From Ailurus styani (Eukaryota > Chordata > Mammalia > Carnivora > Ailuridae): DNA of 64,000 bases. Under the pieces are notes generated by a model. The model was given only the letters and a program-made list of their open reading frames with translations. It was not told the DNA's origin and made no database searches. Both the position numbers and the translations under genes were made by a program. The stretch is from assembly GCA_002007465.1 (NCBI GenBank), contig LNAC01000065.1, forward strand, positions 3,326,392-3,390,391, given 5' to 3'. Positions 24,709-36,500 of this stretch are shown one piece after another (positions within the stretch are counted from its first letter, which is position 1; each line of letters starts with the position of its first letter).

Positions 24709-25867
24709 ATCAGCAAGTTTTTAATATTTGTTCTATTACCTAGATTTCCTTTCTTAGGAACTACCATTTCCATATGTTGAATCTTTTTATATATTCAATA
24801 TTTGTCATTTTCTCTCAAATCTTTTTTATCTTTTCATTTTGTTTCTGTTTTTACTTTAAGTCTTTTAATCTACTATTTCTAATAAGATACTGTTTGTTGT
24901 GTTTGGACTATATGCTTTCTCTAGTTTATTCATCAATTCTTAAATAGCTTTTAATTCTCTTTTGAGTTATATCAGGTAATTTGAGTTTTTCTAGTTCTGA
25001 TTCTTGTTTTTACATATCTTCTATCTTTTCCTAATATTTTTAACTCATTTTGAAATGGTATGTTTCAATTTGCATGTATGTTCAGTATGTCTTTCTAGTG
25101 TTTTCTTTGCCTACGGGGTTATTCTATTATTATCATGTTTTCTTATAGTTACTTGCTGGTATTTGACTTTTCTATTTTCTATTCTTATTTTTATGTAAAT
25201 TTAATTTTCATGATATTAAATTTCAGATATTTCAGATAGCTTTTCTAACTAGTTATGAGATCCTTTTTATGTTGTTTTCATGTATTAGTAAAACTACTAA
25301 TTTTAATTTTTGTTTGGGGCAGTTTCTAGCTGCTACCTTTTCCCTCTTATCTATACTTTTTTCCCCCTTCATTTCAGTTCGTAATCTGAACAATTTTGTT
25401 TTATCACAGTAGTTTCTCTTCAGTATGAAGCCTTGTACTTGGAGAAAGCCTTGTGAGAACTTAGGGAATTAAGACTTGCTGATTACTGAAATATGCTAAA
25501 CCTCTTCCAGTTTTAGTGACTGTTTCAAAATTGAATTGCCATGATTTCCAGTGGATACTTTTTAGTTTATGTGGGGCTCTTCTGTCCTCAGGTCCATCAA
25601 ATACCCCATTACTTCTCTCTGCTTTTCCCTGCATAGACACCCAGAAGATACAGGTTTCATGTCTACTGATGGCTTCTCTCCACCTGCTTATATTTTGAAA
25701 CTTGTAAGGATACAGTTGTCTTGTTTGTAAATATTGTTTGTTGTTGGCTTTATAATATGACATTATAATTGTAACATCTGTTTTTATGTGGGAATTCAAA
25801 AAAATCTCAAATCTATGGGATCATCTCCATGACCATCTTCTCAAAATCTTACATTTATTTTTTTAAA

Positions 25868-26064
25868 AACATTTTTAAAGATTTTATTTATTTGACAGAA
25901 AGAGACACAGAGAAAGAGAGAGGGAACACAAGGGGCGGGGAGAGAGAAAGGAAGAGGCAGGGTTCCCGCTGAGCAGGGAGCCAGATGGGGGGCTCAATCC
26001 CAGGACCCTGGGATCATGACCTGAACCAAAGGCAGATGCTTAATGACTGAGCCACCCAGGTGCC
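25868..26064 (-). mobile_element. CAN SINE, antisense, older
   Basis: It runs from an A/T-rich tail (aaagattttatttatttgac) to gagccacccaggtgcc. Only a blurred duplication can be seen at the flanks. Confidence 0.9.
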
Positions 26065-26640
26065 TTCCTACAATTATTTAAATGAAATAATTTAATATAA
26101 AAAAGTTAATTAGGTATTAAAGAACCAAAAGCATGACAAGACCACTTGAATAACACAGAGCTAGAAACTGCAGGAAGCAACAACAATACCTAGAGCTGAG
26201 ATGCTAAAGAAGGGTGTACTGCTTGGCTGATGCTGGCATTCCTGAGTTCAGATGAATGGATCCTGGAATTGGGGTTTAACCCTAAAAAAAGCCGGAAGGC
26301 CATTAATGTTTGGTTTGCCTGAAGTGACACAATAAGCATGGAGTTCAGAAAATTGCAAACTAGAGTCAACTGCTGCTACTGTATGGAAATGTCACTGTAG
26401 AGTAAAGATTTATTAGGGTGATGCTAATAGGAACAAGATACAAATGGCAAGAAAAAGAACAGTTTCTTTCATCTTATATCTTTTGATAACCCCTTATTGC
26501 CTTCTATTACCAGAGCTCAACAAGGAGCAAACTGACAAATCATAAATGCAATTTTCAGAGTTCTAATTCCAGCATTACAAAGCAAAATATTGAACAGTAA
26601 ATTTGAAGCTGATAATTCCTTAAAAACTGGCTTATAACTT
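26065..26640. other. No recognised feature
   Basis: Intergenic sequence of ordinary composition. I recognise no repeat family or coding potential. Confidence 0.5.
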
Positions 26641-28480
26641 TTATATGCTCTTTGTAAACTGTGCCTTTTGTCATTGCATAGTCTTTATGTTATTTAGAAC
26701 TTTGAACCTTAATTCATTTTATCTGATATTAATGTTGTCTTTCCTCTATTTTTTTTGCATGCAACTGCTTATCTCTTATGCCATTTTTAAATTTTCATTT
26801 CTTCACTACTTTGTTTAAACACTTTTTCTTAAGGCATATATTGATAGGTTTTGCTTTTTTCAACCCAATCTGAGAAGCTGTTTTATATATTGGGGAAATT
26901 AATCATTCATGTTTTATTCCTTTCACCCTACTTTGCTTGCATTTTTAAAAATATATCCTTATTTTAATTATTTCCCTTAGTTTTCCTGTTTGATCATTAT
27001 TATTACTTATCTTTTTCTTTTTAATTATGAAATTCTATTGCGCTTTTTCACGCAACTGGTGATTATATTTTCATACATTCAAAAAGAAATCCATACGAAA
27101 ATAAGGATTATATGCAAATAAGATACCACCTATTTCTGTTTGCTGGGTGCTCTATTCCTTCTCTAGATGAGCCCTTTAGAACACTTTAACTTCTCCTCTC
27201 CCTACCCATAAGCTCCGAGGATTTGTTGATATATTTTAATTGCCTTTAGAGTCTATTATCAGGATTCCTATGCAGTATGCCACTTTTATTTCAAGAAGTA
27301 CCAGTTAGTATTTATATTACATATACTCAATCATTATGCATTTTAGGTTTCTCCTTAGGTAACAGATGTATCAGAGTTCATCATTCTTTCATTTACTCTA
27401 TCTTCCCATGTCTTGAGGTTTTTTTGTTTGTTTGTTTGTGGGTTTTTTTGCTGTTTGATTATAGTCCTTTCCTGTACTATTTCCTCAGTTGTGCTGCTGA
27501 GTGATATATTCTAGCACATATTTACAAACAACTTTCTTTGACACTGACAAATGTTATATTGATTGTATTATAGTCAATGGATCATATAGTCTTTTCTCTC
27601 AATATAAATTATATTAAACTTTCTAACTTCTAATATTGTAAGTAAAGAGTTGGTTCCTGTCTGATTTTCTTTCATAATTATTCTTCCTCCATTAGCTAAT
27701 TTTACTAATTTTCTTTATTCTCTGGACTCAGAAATTTAACTAGATTATTTCTGACATGTCCACCACCAGATAGTATTACGTCAGTATGTGGAAAAAGTTG
27801 AAATCTCAACAAAATGATAGGTCCTTCGGATATTAATAATAGTTTCCATGACACCTTTTCATTGTATGATACTGGCACCTCTTTCAGGTAACTGTTTCGT
27901 TTGCTGATTTGTGTCTGCTGGTATTTCCTCTCTCATTAATGGTCCCTGTTGACTATAATGTAAATCTTGGAACTAGAGTTTGATTGTACTATTGTGTAGA
28001 AGCAAACCATGATAATTTTGATGTATTAAGAAACTGGTTATGATTGCTTTGCAATAGCTGATGGGAACTCCCCTCCTTTTCTGCCATGTCATTCTTAGTA
28101 AATAACAAAGTCTTATTTTAAGTTTTGAGCCTATGGTCTTATTTTCAATGACAGCATTTTTCTTCATCAATCTTGCCTGAGCTCTTGTATTCTGTAGACA
28201 AATATCTTTCTCCAATTCAAGATAACTTTTTTTCTGTAAAATGTTTATTGATGTTATCCCATCTTTATTCTTCCTCCTTTTGGAAGTTCTGTGTTATTCA
28301 CTATTGAGTCTTCTGTATGTGTCCTTCAGTTCTCTGATCTTTTATACTTTCCATCTGTTTGTGTTTTTGTTCTGTGCTTTGAGATATTCCTCCACTTGAT
28401 CTTGATACTGCTGATGTATGATTCACGTATTGTTTTAAGTATGAAAATTATGATTCAAATCCTTAGATTGGGATGGCATA
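26641..28480 (-). mobile_element. Diverged LINE-1-like sequence, antisense
   Basis: Phrases such as ttttatctgatattaatgtt and gttatcccatctttattctt resemble antisense L1 ORF2 and 5' regions. The match is patchy and the borders are guesses. Confidence 0.5.
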
Positions 28481-28495
28481 AAACAGGGATACGAG

Positions 28496-28714
28496 GGCGC
28501 CTGGGTGGCTCAGTGGGTTAAAGCCTCTGCTTTCGGCTCAGGTCATGATCCCAGGGTCCTGGGATCGAGGCCCGCATCGGGCTCTCTGCTCCGCAGGGAG
28601 CCTGCCTCCTCCTCTCTCTCTGCCTTCCTCTCTGCCTACTTGTGATCTCTCCCTGTTGAATAAATAAATAAAATCTTTAAAAAAAAAAAAACAAAAAACA
28701 AACAAAAAAAAAAC
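28496..28714 (+). mobile_element. Young CAN SINE
   Basis: The head is ggcgcctgggtggctcagtg and the tail is a long A/C-rich stretch. The duplication cagggatacgag (28484-28495 and 28715-28726) is perfect over 12 bp. Confidence 0.96.
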
Positions 28715-28842
28715 CAGGGATACGAGTTAATGTACTCCTAAATTTCCAGGCTAAAACCCCTGTCTGAAATAAGCATATAAGATCAGTGGAAGTGAATCTG
28801 GTCTGAAATAAGCATATAAAATCAGAGAAAAATAAATTGTTA

Positions 28843-29248
28843 TGTTAGTTTGCTAGGGCTTCCATAACAAAATACCACAGACTGGGTGGCTTAAACAGCA
28901 GAAATTTATTTTCTTAAAGTTCTGAAGGCTAAAAGTCTAAGATTAATGTGCCAGCAGTGTTGATTTCCTCTGAGGCCTTTTTCCATGGCTTGTAGATGGC
29001 TGCACATTTGCTCCTTCTTCACATGTCTTTTCTCCATGTGTACACACCTCTGGTATCTGCTTATACACCCAAATTTCCTCCTTTTATGAGGAGTCCAGTC
29101 AGATTAGATTAGGATGCACGCTAATGGTCTCATTTTAGCTTAATCATCTCTCTAAAGAATTTATCTCAAAATACGGTTACATTCTGAAGTGCTAGAGGTA
29201 AGGATTTCAACATAGGAGTGGGGGGGGGTCACAATTCAGACCATAACA
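28843..29248 (-). mobile_element. MLT1-type solo LTR (ERVL-MaLR), antisense
   Basis: On the + strand it runs from tgttagtttgctagggcttc, through taccacagactgggtggctt, to cacaattcagaccataaca. This is the reverse complement of the familiar MLT1 LTR beginning TGTTATGG. The 406 bp length is normal for one LTR. No internal or coding sequence is attached. Confidence 0.85.
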
Positions 29249-29274
29249 ACTGTCATTGTAAAAAGAGATATTTG

Positions 29275-29990
29275 TTGAGAGTTTTTAATTTCACATCAAC
29301 TAATTCTTACACCACCTAGGTGTCTAACAATTCAATTCAGTTCAATTCTGGCAGCATCTCTTAAGAGTTAGCACCAGGCTCCTCAAGTTTCAGAGCTTAG
29401 TCCCTCAAGACCGCACCCACTTCAGAAGCTAGGGACACAGAGTACCAAGGGTACCTACATTTCTGCTCAGGACATTAAATTATTCATGAATTCCTCTGAC
29501 TGCCTCTCTAGGTTTAATAAGTCACTAGAACAACTCGTGGAACTCAGGAAAGCATTTGACTTGTGATTACTGATTTAATATAAAAGACATAACTCAGGAA
29601 CAGTCAAATGGAAGAGATGCATAAGGCAAGGTATAGGGGTGGCTTATGGTGTGGAGCTTCTACCCCTCCCTTGAGTGGACTACCCACTCAGCACCTTAGA
29701 TGAGTTCAATTGGGAAACTCCAAACCCCATCAGTTAGGGGTTTTTATGGAGATATTATTACATAGACAGGGCTGATTAAATTATTCTCTCATTGGTGATT
29801 AACTCAATCCCCAGTCCCTCTCACCTTTGTGAAATTTAGAAGTGAGACTTTTAATCATGGTTTGGTTTTTCAGGTAACCAGCCCCCATCCTGAAGCTACT
29901 GGAGGCCTGCCTTATCACTAAGGAAACTCCAAACATTTTTAAGAGCTTTGTGTCAGGAACCAGGGACAATGATAAAATATTTTATCATAC
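29275..29990 (-). mobile_element. Ancient ERVL-type LTR, antisense
   Basis: Phrases such as ataactcaggaacagtcaaa, gagatgcataaggcaaggta and ttggtgattaactcaatcc are the reverse complement of those in the sense copy at 32810-33550, so both belong to one LTR family. I am not sure of its Repbase name. No viral coding region is present. Confidence 0.6.
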
Positions 29991-30429
29991 TGTATTTGTG
30001 CAAAAAGGTGGCACACTGCTTTCGAAACCTTGATGAGTACAGACCATAAAAAATCTTTTAAAAGTTATGTCTGCCTTCTAAGAAGTTAATTACCTTTGTC
30101 TCTGTTTTAAGAATCATCTATAAAGCAAATGCAAATCAAGTATCTACTTATTCCTGGGAAAACTTCAAGTATCTTGAATGTGAATACCTTAGACAGAGAA
30201 GCTAAGCACTTTGTTTTGTAAATTGAAAGGTTTCTAGGTATCAGGTTTCTGCAGACTTTCTGGCTTCCTGGAAAAAGTGTCTTTTTCTCTTTGGATTTGC
30301 ATTGCCATGTATATTATTGTTGTCCTTTTTCCTTGAACAGTTGTTGTTGGAACCTTTCTTGTGCACCTTCCGGTCACTATATGCCTTTTGTATTGCTTAA
30401 GAATAACTAATAAACTGATTTCTAGTTTC
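29991..30429. other. No recognised feature
   Basis: AT-rich stretch. The minus-strand frame 30234-30455 has no recognisable domain. Confidence 0.5.
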
Positions 30430-32190
30430 TGATTTTGTATTTTATATAAGTGCAATAATACAGAATGTACTGCCTTGTCTGATTTTTCTTCAATATTTTG
30501 TGAAATTCATCCATATTGTTTTGCATAGTTGTAGATTATTAATTCTTATTGTTATATCATATTCCCCCATGTAAATATACCATAGTTTATCTATTCTTCG
30601 TTAAGGGATGTTTGAATATTCAGTTTTTTGCTATTATAGTGTTGCTATGAATACTCTAGTGTATGTCTGTTGGTGAATGAATCCATGAGTTTTCCCTTGG
30701 GTATACACTTAGAAATAAAACTGCTAGGTCATAGAGTATGCATATGTTTACCTTTAGTAGATACTGCCAAACAGTTTTCCAAAGTACCAATTGACCTTCC
30801 CACTAACATTGTATAAGAGGTATGATTGTTCCACATTTTTGCCAAGTCTAGTATTATCTATTTTTTTCAATTTATTCATTTTTGTCTAGATACATAGTGG
30901 TATCATATTGTGACTTTAATTTGTTAGGCTGATAACTAATAAAGGTGAGGTTTATCTTTTTAAAAGTGCCTTAAGTCTTTTGCTTATTGTCCCCCTACCC
31001 CCCACCATCACTGGGGTTTTTTTTCTTACTGATTTCTATAAACACTTTATATAATCTAGATACATCCTTGTCAAATATATGTATTGGAGATACTTTCTCC
31101 TACTCTGAGTTAATCATTCTCTGGATGAATAAAAGTTCTTAATACATCCCAGTTTATCTTATTTATTTTATGTCTACAGTTTTTGATATTTCCTGTTTAA
31201 GAACTCTTTACCTATGTGTAGCAAAAGATTAATCTTGTCCAAAGAAAGGTATGGTCCTTATCCCTGGCTCCTGAAAGGTAACTTGTAGGCCCCTGAAATG
31301 TCCTGCCTCAAAAGAGTGTCTTTGTTCACCTGGGGCCTTAAACCATGCCAAATAGTCTATACTAACAATATGATTTAAGGTAGGGGCCTTGGCCCATGTG
31401 GTATCACACTGACTTTTGGAAGAGCAGGAGAGTAAGATTAGTAATGTGGGAAGAGAGTCATGACTATGTGACTGACCCCCAATAAAAACCCTGGACACCA
31501 AGGCTTGGTTGAGCTTCCCTGGTTGACAACACTGTGTGTGCACTGCCACACATCACTGTTGGGAGAAGCAAGCATTGTTCACATATTGCCACTGGGAGAG
31601 AACTTGGAAGCTCTCTGTGCCTGGTCTCTCCTGCACCCTGCCCTATGAACCCTTTCCTGTTGCTGATTTTAATCTGTATTCTTTCACTGTAGTAAATTGT
31701 AACCATGAGTATACCAGCTTTGCTGGGTTCTGTTCTTGTAGTGAATTACTGAAAGTGGGGGTGGTCTTAGGGATTTCCTAAATCACAGCCTATCAAAGAT
31801 CATGCAGATGTTCTCCTGTTTCCTTTGAAAACTTTAGTATTTTATCATTCACGTTCAGTTTTTAATTCCTTTAGAACTGATTTTGGCATTTTGCATGTGA
31901 AAACACAGGTCAAGATTGTCATAAATCAGCTGACTACCTGCACACGTGTTTCTAGTGTTTGTATTTACTCAGTCTTCCAGCTTTTTGTTCACTAAGAATA
32001 ATTTGGTTATTCTTGGCTCTTTGTATTTGTGTGAGTTTTCAGCTTGTCAATTTAATTTTAAAAACTTGTTGGAATTTTGATGAGGGTTATGTTGAATTAT
32101 AAATTAACATCTTTACATCTGACATCTTTACAGTATTAAATCTATATAATATTAAATCTACTAGTCCTTGAACATGGTAGAACAAGGATA
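30430..32190 (-). mobile_element. Old LINE-1 3' region, antisense, split by an LTR
   Basis: The order 'tcatccatattgttttgcat', 'ttgctatgaatactctagtg' and 'ccaaacagttttccaaagta' matches the antisense L1 3' end. After the inserted LTR (31215-31795) it resumes with 'attcctttagaactgatttt' and 'tcagtcttccagctttttgt'. Confidence 0.75.
31215..31795 (+). mobile_element. Ancient LTR (ERVL-like), sense
   Basis: It contains ccccaataaaaaccctggac and, later, gctgattttaatctgtattc followed by agtaaattgtaaccatgagt, the order seen near the 3' end of several ERVL-type LTRs. It interrupts the antisense L1. The family name is uncertain, and the short ORFs in it (31229-31781) are chance frames. Confidence 0.55.
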
Positions 32191-32204
32191 GAAAGTAGTA
32201 GATG

Positions 32205-32412
32205 AGGGTGCCTAGGTGGCTCAGTTGGTTAAGTGTCCACCTTTGGCTCAGGTCATGATCATAGCCTGGGATAGACCCCAGGTAGGCTCCCTCCTCAGTG
32301 GGAGTCTATTTATCTCTCTCACCCTCCTCCCTCTTGTGCTCTCTCTCACTCACTCTTTCTCAAATAAATTTTTTTAAAAATCTTAAAAAAAATAAAAGAT
32401 TTTTTTTAAAAA
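32205..32412 (+). mobile_element. CAN SINE, older
   Basis: The head is ggtgcctaggtggctcagtt and the tail is T/A-rich and broken. The duplication aaagtagtagatg (32192-32204 and 32413-32425) is perfect over 13 bp. Confidence 0.94.
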
Positions 32413-32425
32413 AAAGTAGTAGATG

Positions 32426-32809
32426 GTTCATCAAAGCAACAGACGAGTGAATCAGTAATATTTTGAAGATGGTAAATCTGTTGTGAACTCATAGTTCGAT
32501 GGACCACACTCTGTAATTAGATTACGCTGGATGACAGGACAACTCTAAATTAGTTCCTGTGATACCGTGATTTATAATAAATACATATTTGGTCTTCATC
32601 CATGCTTACTGGCTCACAGATCCCCAAAACCTTGGAATTTCTGAGCAGAAGAATAATGAAAGCATCTTTTGTTACAATATTTTGTCTTTTGTCCTCATTT
32701 CCTGAAAGCACTTCAAAGCCATAAAGGTAAAATGAGTGTCTTGTTATTCATAACAAGCCTCTTTCCACCACAACTGGGTTTACGTGAATGGATTACTTTT
32801 GAAAAGCAC
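32426..32809. other. No recognised feature
   Basis: Intergenic sequence with no repeat that I can name. Confidence 0.5.
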
Positions 32810-33550
32810 TGAAGGATGGAGGCTGGTTGCCAAGGGAACCAACCAGGAATAGAGGGTTGGAACTTTTAGTCCTATCCCTTGAAGAGAGAAGAGGGAAGGG
32901 AGAGGGACTAGAGACTGATTGCCAGTCACCAATGGCCAATGATTGAATCAATCATATCTATGTTATGCAGGCTTCTATAAAACCCAAAAAGATGTTCAGA
33001 GAATTTCCAGTTGGTGAACACATGGTCAAGGGAGAGTGGCACGCTTGGGGAGGGCATGGAAGCTCTAGCCCTTTTCCCATACCTTGCCCAATGCATCTCT
33101 TCCATCTGACTGTTCCTGAGTTACATCTTTTTATAGTAAACCAGTAATCTAGTGAATAAAATGTTTCTCTGAGTTCTGTGAGCCATTCTAACAAATTAAT
33201 CAAACCTGAAGAGGCAGTACAGAAGCATAGATGATAACCTGGACTTGCTACTGGCATCTGAAGTGGAAGGAGAGAGAGTCTTGTAGGGCTGAACCCTTAA
33301 CCTGTAACCCAAAGACAGGGGTCATGGGAACTTCTGATTTATAGCTGGTCATTCCGAAGAACAGGTAACGACCTGGAATTGCAACTGGTGTCGAAAACAG
33401 AGGACAGTCCTAGGGGACTAAGCCCTTAACCTGTGGAATCTGATACTATCTTCAGGTAGATAATGTCAGAATTGAGTTCAATTGTTGGATACCTGGCTGG
33501 TGCTGGGAGAATTGCTTGTCGATGTGGGGAACCACCCCTCCACACACACA
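32810..33550 (+). mobile_element. Ancient ERVL-type LTR, sense
   Basis: Readable order: gattgccagtcaccaatggc, ttctataaaacccaaaaaga, catctcttccatctgactgt, tctagtgaataaaatgtttc, cctggacttgctactggcat, ttaacctgtggaatctgata. An internal LTR-like polyA context (gtgaataaaatg) is present. It is the same family as the antisense copy at 29275-29990. There is no coding region. Confidence 0.65.
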
Positions 33551-33566
33551 TACACATACACACATA
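33541..33566. repeat. (CA)n-rich tract
   Basis: A short cacaca/tacaca run at the end of the LTR. Confidence 0.85.
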
Positions 33567-36500
33567 TCCTACATGTTAGAACTGGTGGACAGAATCTTTA
33601 GTTCCCGAAAATGGGAATTCTTAATTATTTACCTACAGGGTTTGTAAGCCCTTTGGTAAGGAAAACAAAACAAAACAAAACAAATCCCATCTGAATAATA
33701 TAATTTTGAACACTAAATACATACTATGTTTGATACCCAAGTACAAAATATAAGTGGCGTTCTTCAGCTGTGGCTCATCTTTACAAATGTCATAGCCATA
33801 AGGCTGAAGACTATGGCAGGTCTTTTACATGTGTTTTCCATAAAGGGACCTTGGTAAAGATACCTTACTTAGAAGTCCGAGCTTTAGCTACTCAAGAGGA
33901 TGCTTTTGCTCTGTAAAGGGCATCTGAGGTTCTCCAAGCTTTCTGGCATGCTTGCTTAGACAGAGCAGTGGGCTGCAGCTGTCATCATCCATCCACCAGA
34001 GGTGGCAGGAACATCACCTGCACAGGCCCGCAGACTCGGAGAGGCAAGAGACATAGGTTGCAAGAAGAAAATAGGCTGTCAAAGGAGAAAGAAGCAAAAT
34101 TATCCTAGTGCACACAACTTCCTCTCCAGAGAGCTATCAATGCAAATTTAATGCTGGTAACTACAGGAATTTCTAACTTGTTTATGCTCCTCCAATATTT
34201 ACTTATACTTCAACATTTATCACAGACATGTAATAAAGGGGGTATGTATGTATCTGCCTCACCCACTGGACTCTGAGAACCCACAGAATCTTGAACCTGG
34301 GTAAAACCGAATAAGGAGCACTTTCACTATGTATGCCCACCTATAAAATAGGTAATAATAATGTTAATTTACACAGGTCACACATTTTGAATTAACTTTT
34401 CAAAAGATCTTAACAACTGGGTACAAAAGTAACCTGTTGTTGAAATGTTGTTAATTTTTCTGTTTTTGAATGAATTATTTTCTTTGCTGAAGCAAACTGG
34501 AAAAAAAACCCATAAGTATTAAAAATTTACTAACAGAAAAATGTGCCACTGGGTTAGCCTAGCCAATAACACAGCATGTTAATTTGAATTAATATAAATC
34601 ATAAAGTACAGGTTGCAGTTGCACTTGAGCTAAGTTGCACTGTTCTTTCTGCACAAGTCAGAAAACTATTATAATTCAATTGTCATAACAAAATCATAAT
34701 TTGGGTATTTATGAGTTTTATACATCCAACAAAGCCAACTGGTTGATATTGAACCTGTCCTAAAAAATACCTGCGTAGAGTTATTGATTTAAAATATAAT
34801 ATGTTTAAAATAAATAAAAATAAAACACTGAATAGCTTTCAACTACAAAAGCTGTCCTCAAGGTAATCCAGTATACACAAATCAGATTATTAACATTACT
34901 TAGTAAAGAGTTACAATTACCATTGTCAAGTGTTTGAATTTTAGGCAATGGAGTTAGAAACAAAGGAAAAGATTCCATCATTTTGTCAGATGTCTTAACT
35001 GGACTGAGAGTAATATATATTATTATTTATATTTTGGTGGATAGCTATAGGTTTCAACTACCTTAAGCTTAGAAATATAAACATGGCACTAAAGAAAATG
35101 GACAGAAGGAAGTCTATTTCTAGCTGCCTCATTCTTTTCTTCTCACTATCCCCCATCTCAGCAAAGAGTAAATCTTCTGGTAGTTTAGGATAAAAACCAC
35201 ACAGTGATAGCTGATGCTTCTCCTTCTCTCATATGTCCTCTACTCATCTCTTGATTAAATCATGTTAGGTCTGTCTTCAGAATATTCCCACCAGCTTCCT
35301 TGCTATCAACCATTATTTCTAGCTTGTATTATTACAATAATATTTAGTCCTAAAGTGTTCCTTCAATTGTTTATTCATCTACCCATCAAATAATTACTAA
35401 TAAACAACCACTTCAGTACACAGAGAATTGCCCTTTTGTCCTTTACAAAAGAAATAAACACCTGTTATTTAACCTGAATCTCACTACGGTGCATTGTTCC
35501 TGGACATAATTGCCCAGGCACCTAAAGGTTAATATTGAGAAAATTAATGACTAGGTAAGGTATCACTTTCCAAGTTGGGATCCTAATGCTTTCATTCTAA
35601 ATCAAACTAAACTCAAGAACCTAATTGATATGTCATTGAGAATATTCTGAGAGGACAACGGAATCATGATATACCATGATTTTTGGCATATAACTCAACA
35701 GGAATAAAAGGAACGACACCGCTATATTAACATTCTTTTTATTCTTCTCAACTTAACAAGATGCTTTGGCCTTTACATCTTTGAAAAGGAAAAGAATTGA
35801 TGTTGAACTCTGTCAGATGCTAGCAATAAATAATATTTATCCATGAAAACTTAAGCTAAATGATAAAAGCCCAATGTCACCAAGAAATACATTTCAATAA
35901 AATATTACTTTTTATATTTATTCAAAAATATTTATATGTTGATCAGCTGTATATTAATTGTAATGATAAAAAAAATTTCCCTGGACTGACTTAACATGTA
36001 GAACATTACGACCACAAGATATGCAGTCAATATTAATACACAGGTTTTTTGTTGTTGTTGTTGCAGCAAAGAATGATAACCAGTAAGACTTTTATGCTTA
36101 AAACCATACTATGTAAGAGTAGAATTCTATAGGTCTGGGTTTCTTAGTAGCATACCACTATGGACATTTTGGGCTGATTAATTTTTGTTGTTGAGGGTTA
36201 CTTTGTGCAATGAAGGATGCTCTGCAATATCCTTGGCCTCCTCCCACTAGATATCCGGCAGCCCCTACTCCTATCTAGGACACCAAAAACGTGTCCAGAT
36301 ATGGTCATATGTCCCAAGAGGGAGGCAATAGTCCCTGAAAACCACTACTGTGAAGGATAGAATAGCAATATAATGTAATACTTAGACAAAGTGTTAGTTC
36401 ACTTTTTACAAATGGATGATGGGTATCAAAATACTATATTTAATTCCGTGGTACACATTTAAAAGAGTGACTGTTATTGTAAAATAATATTTTATGATAC

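Larger units (their letters stand above)
21638..25800 (-). mobile_element. Old LINE-1 (L1M/HAL1-type), antisense, continued from 14.2-15.03 kb
   Basis: It resumes with antisense ORF2 endonuclease/RT wording (gctataaactcccttcaact; ataagttttgttgtg), then upstream ORF1/5' type wording (ttctttcagtactttgaaga; ttccattgtcctcaagctta). Later insertions break it at 22556, 23831 and 24509. The right end is approximate, and the last kilobase is only a weak match. Confidence 0.65.

Noticed and set aside
31229..31781. Cluster of overlapping frames on both strands that looked gene-like
   Set aside because: The sequence is an LTR. No splice signals or domains are present, and no viral coding region is attached.
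32958..33257. 99-aa minus-strand frame
   Set aside because: It lies entirely within the antisense of an ERVL-type LTR and has no known protein similarity.
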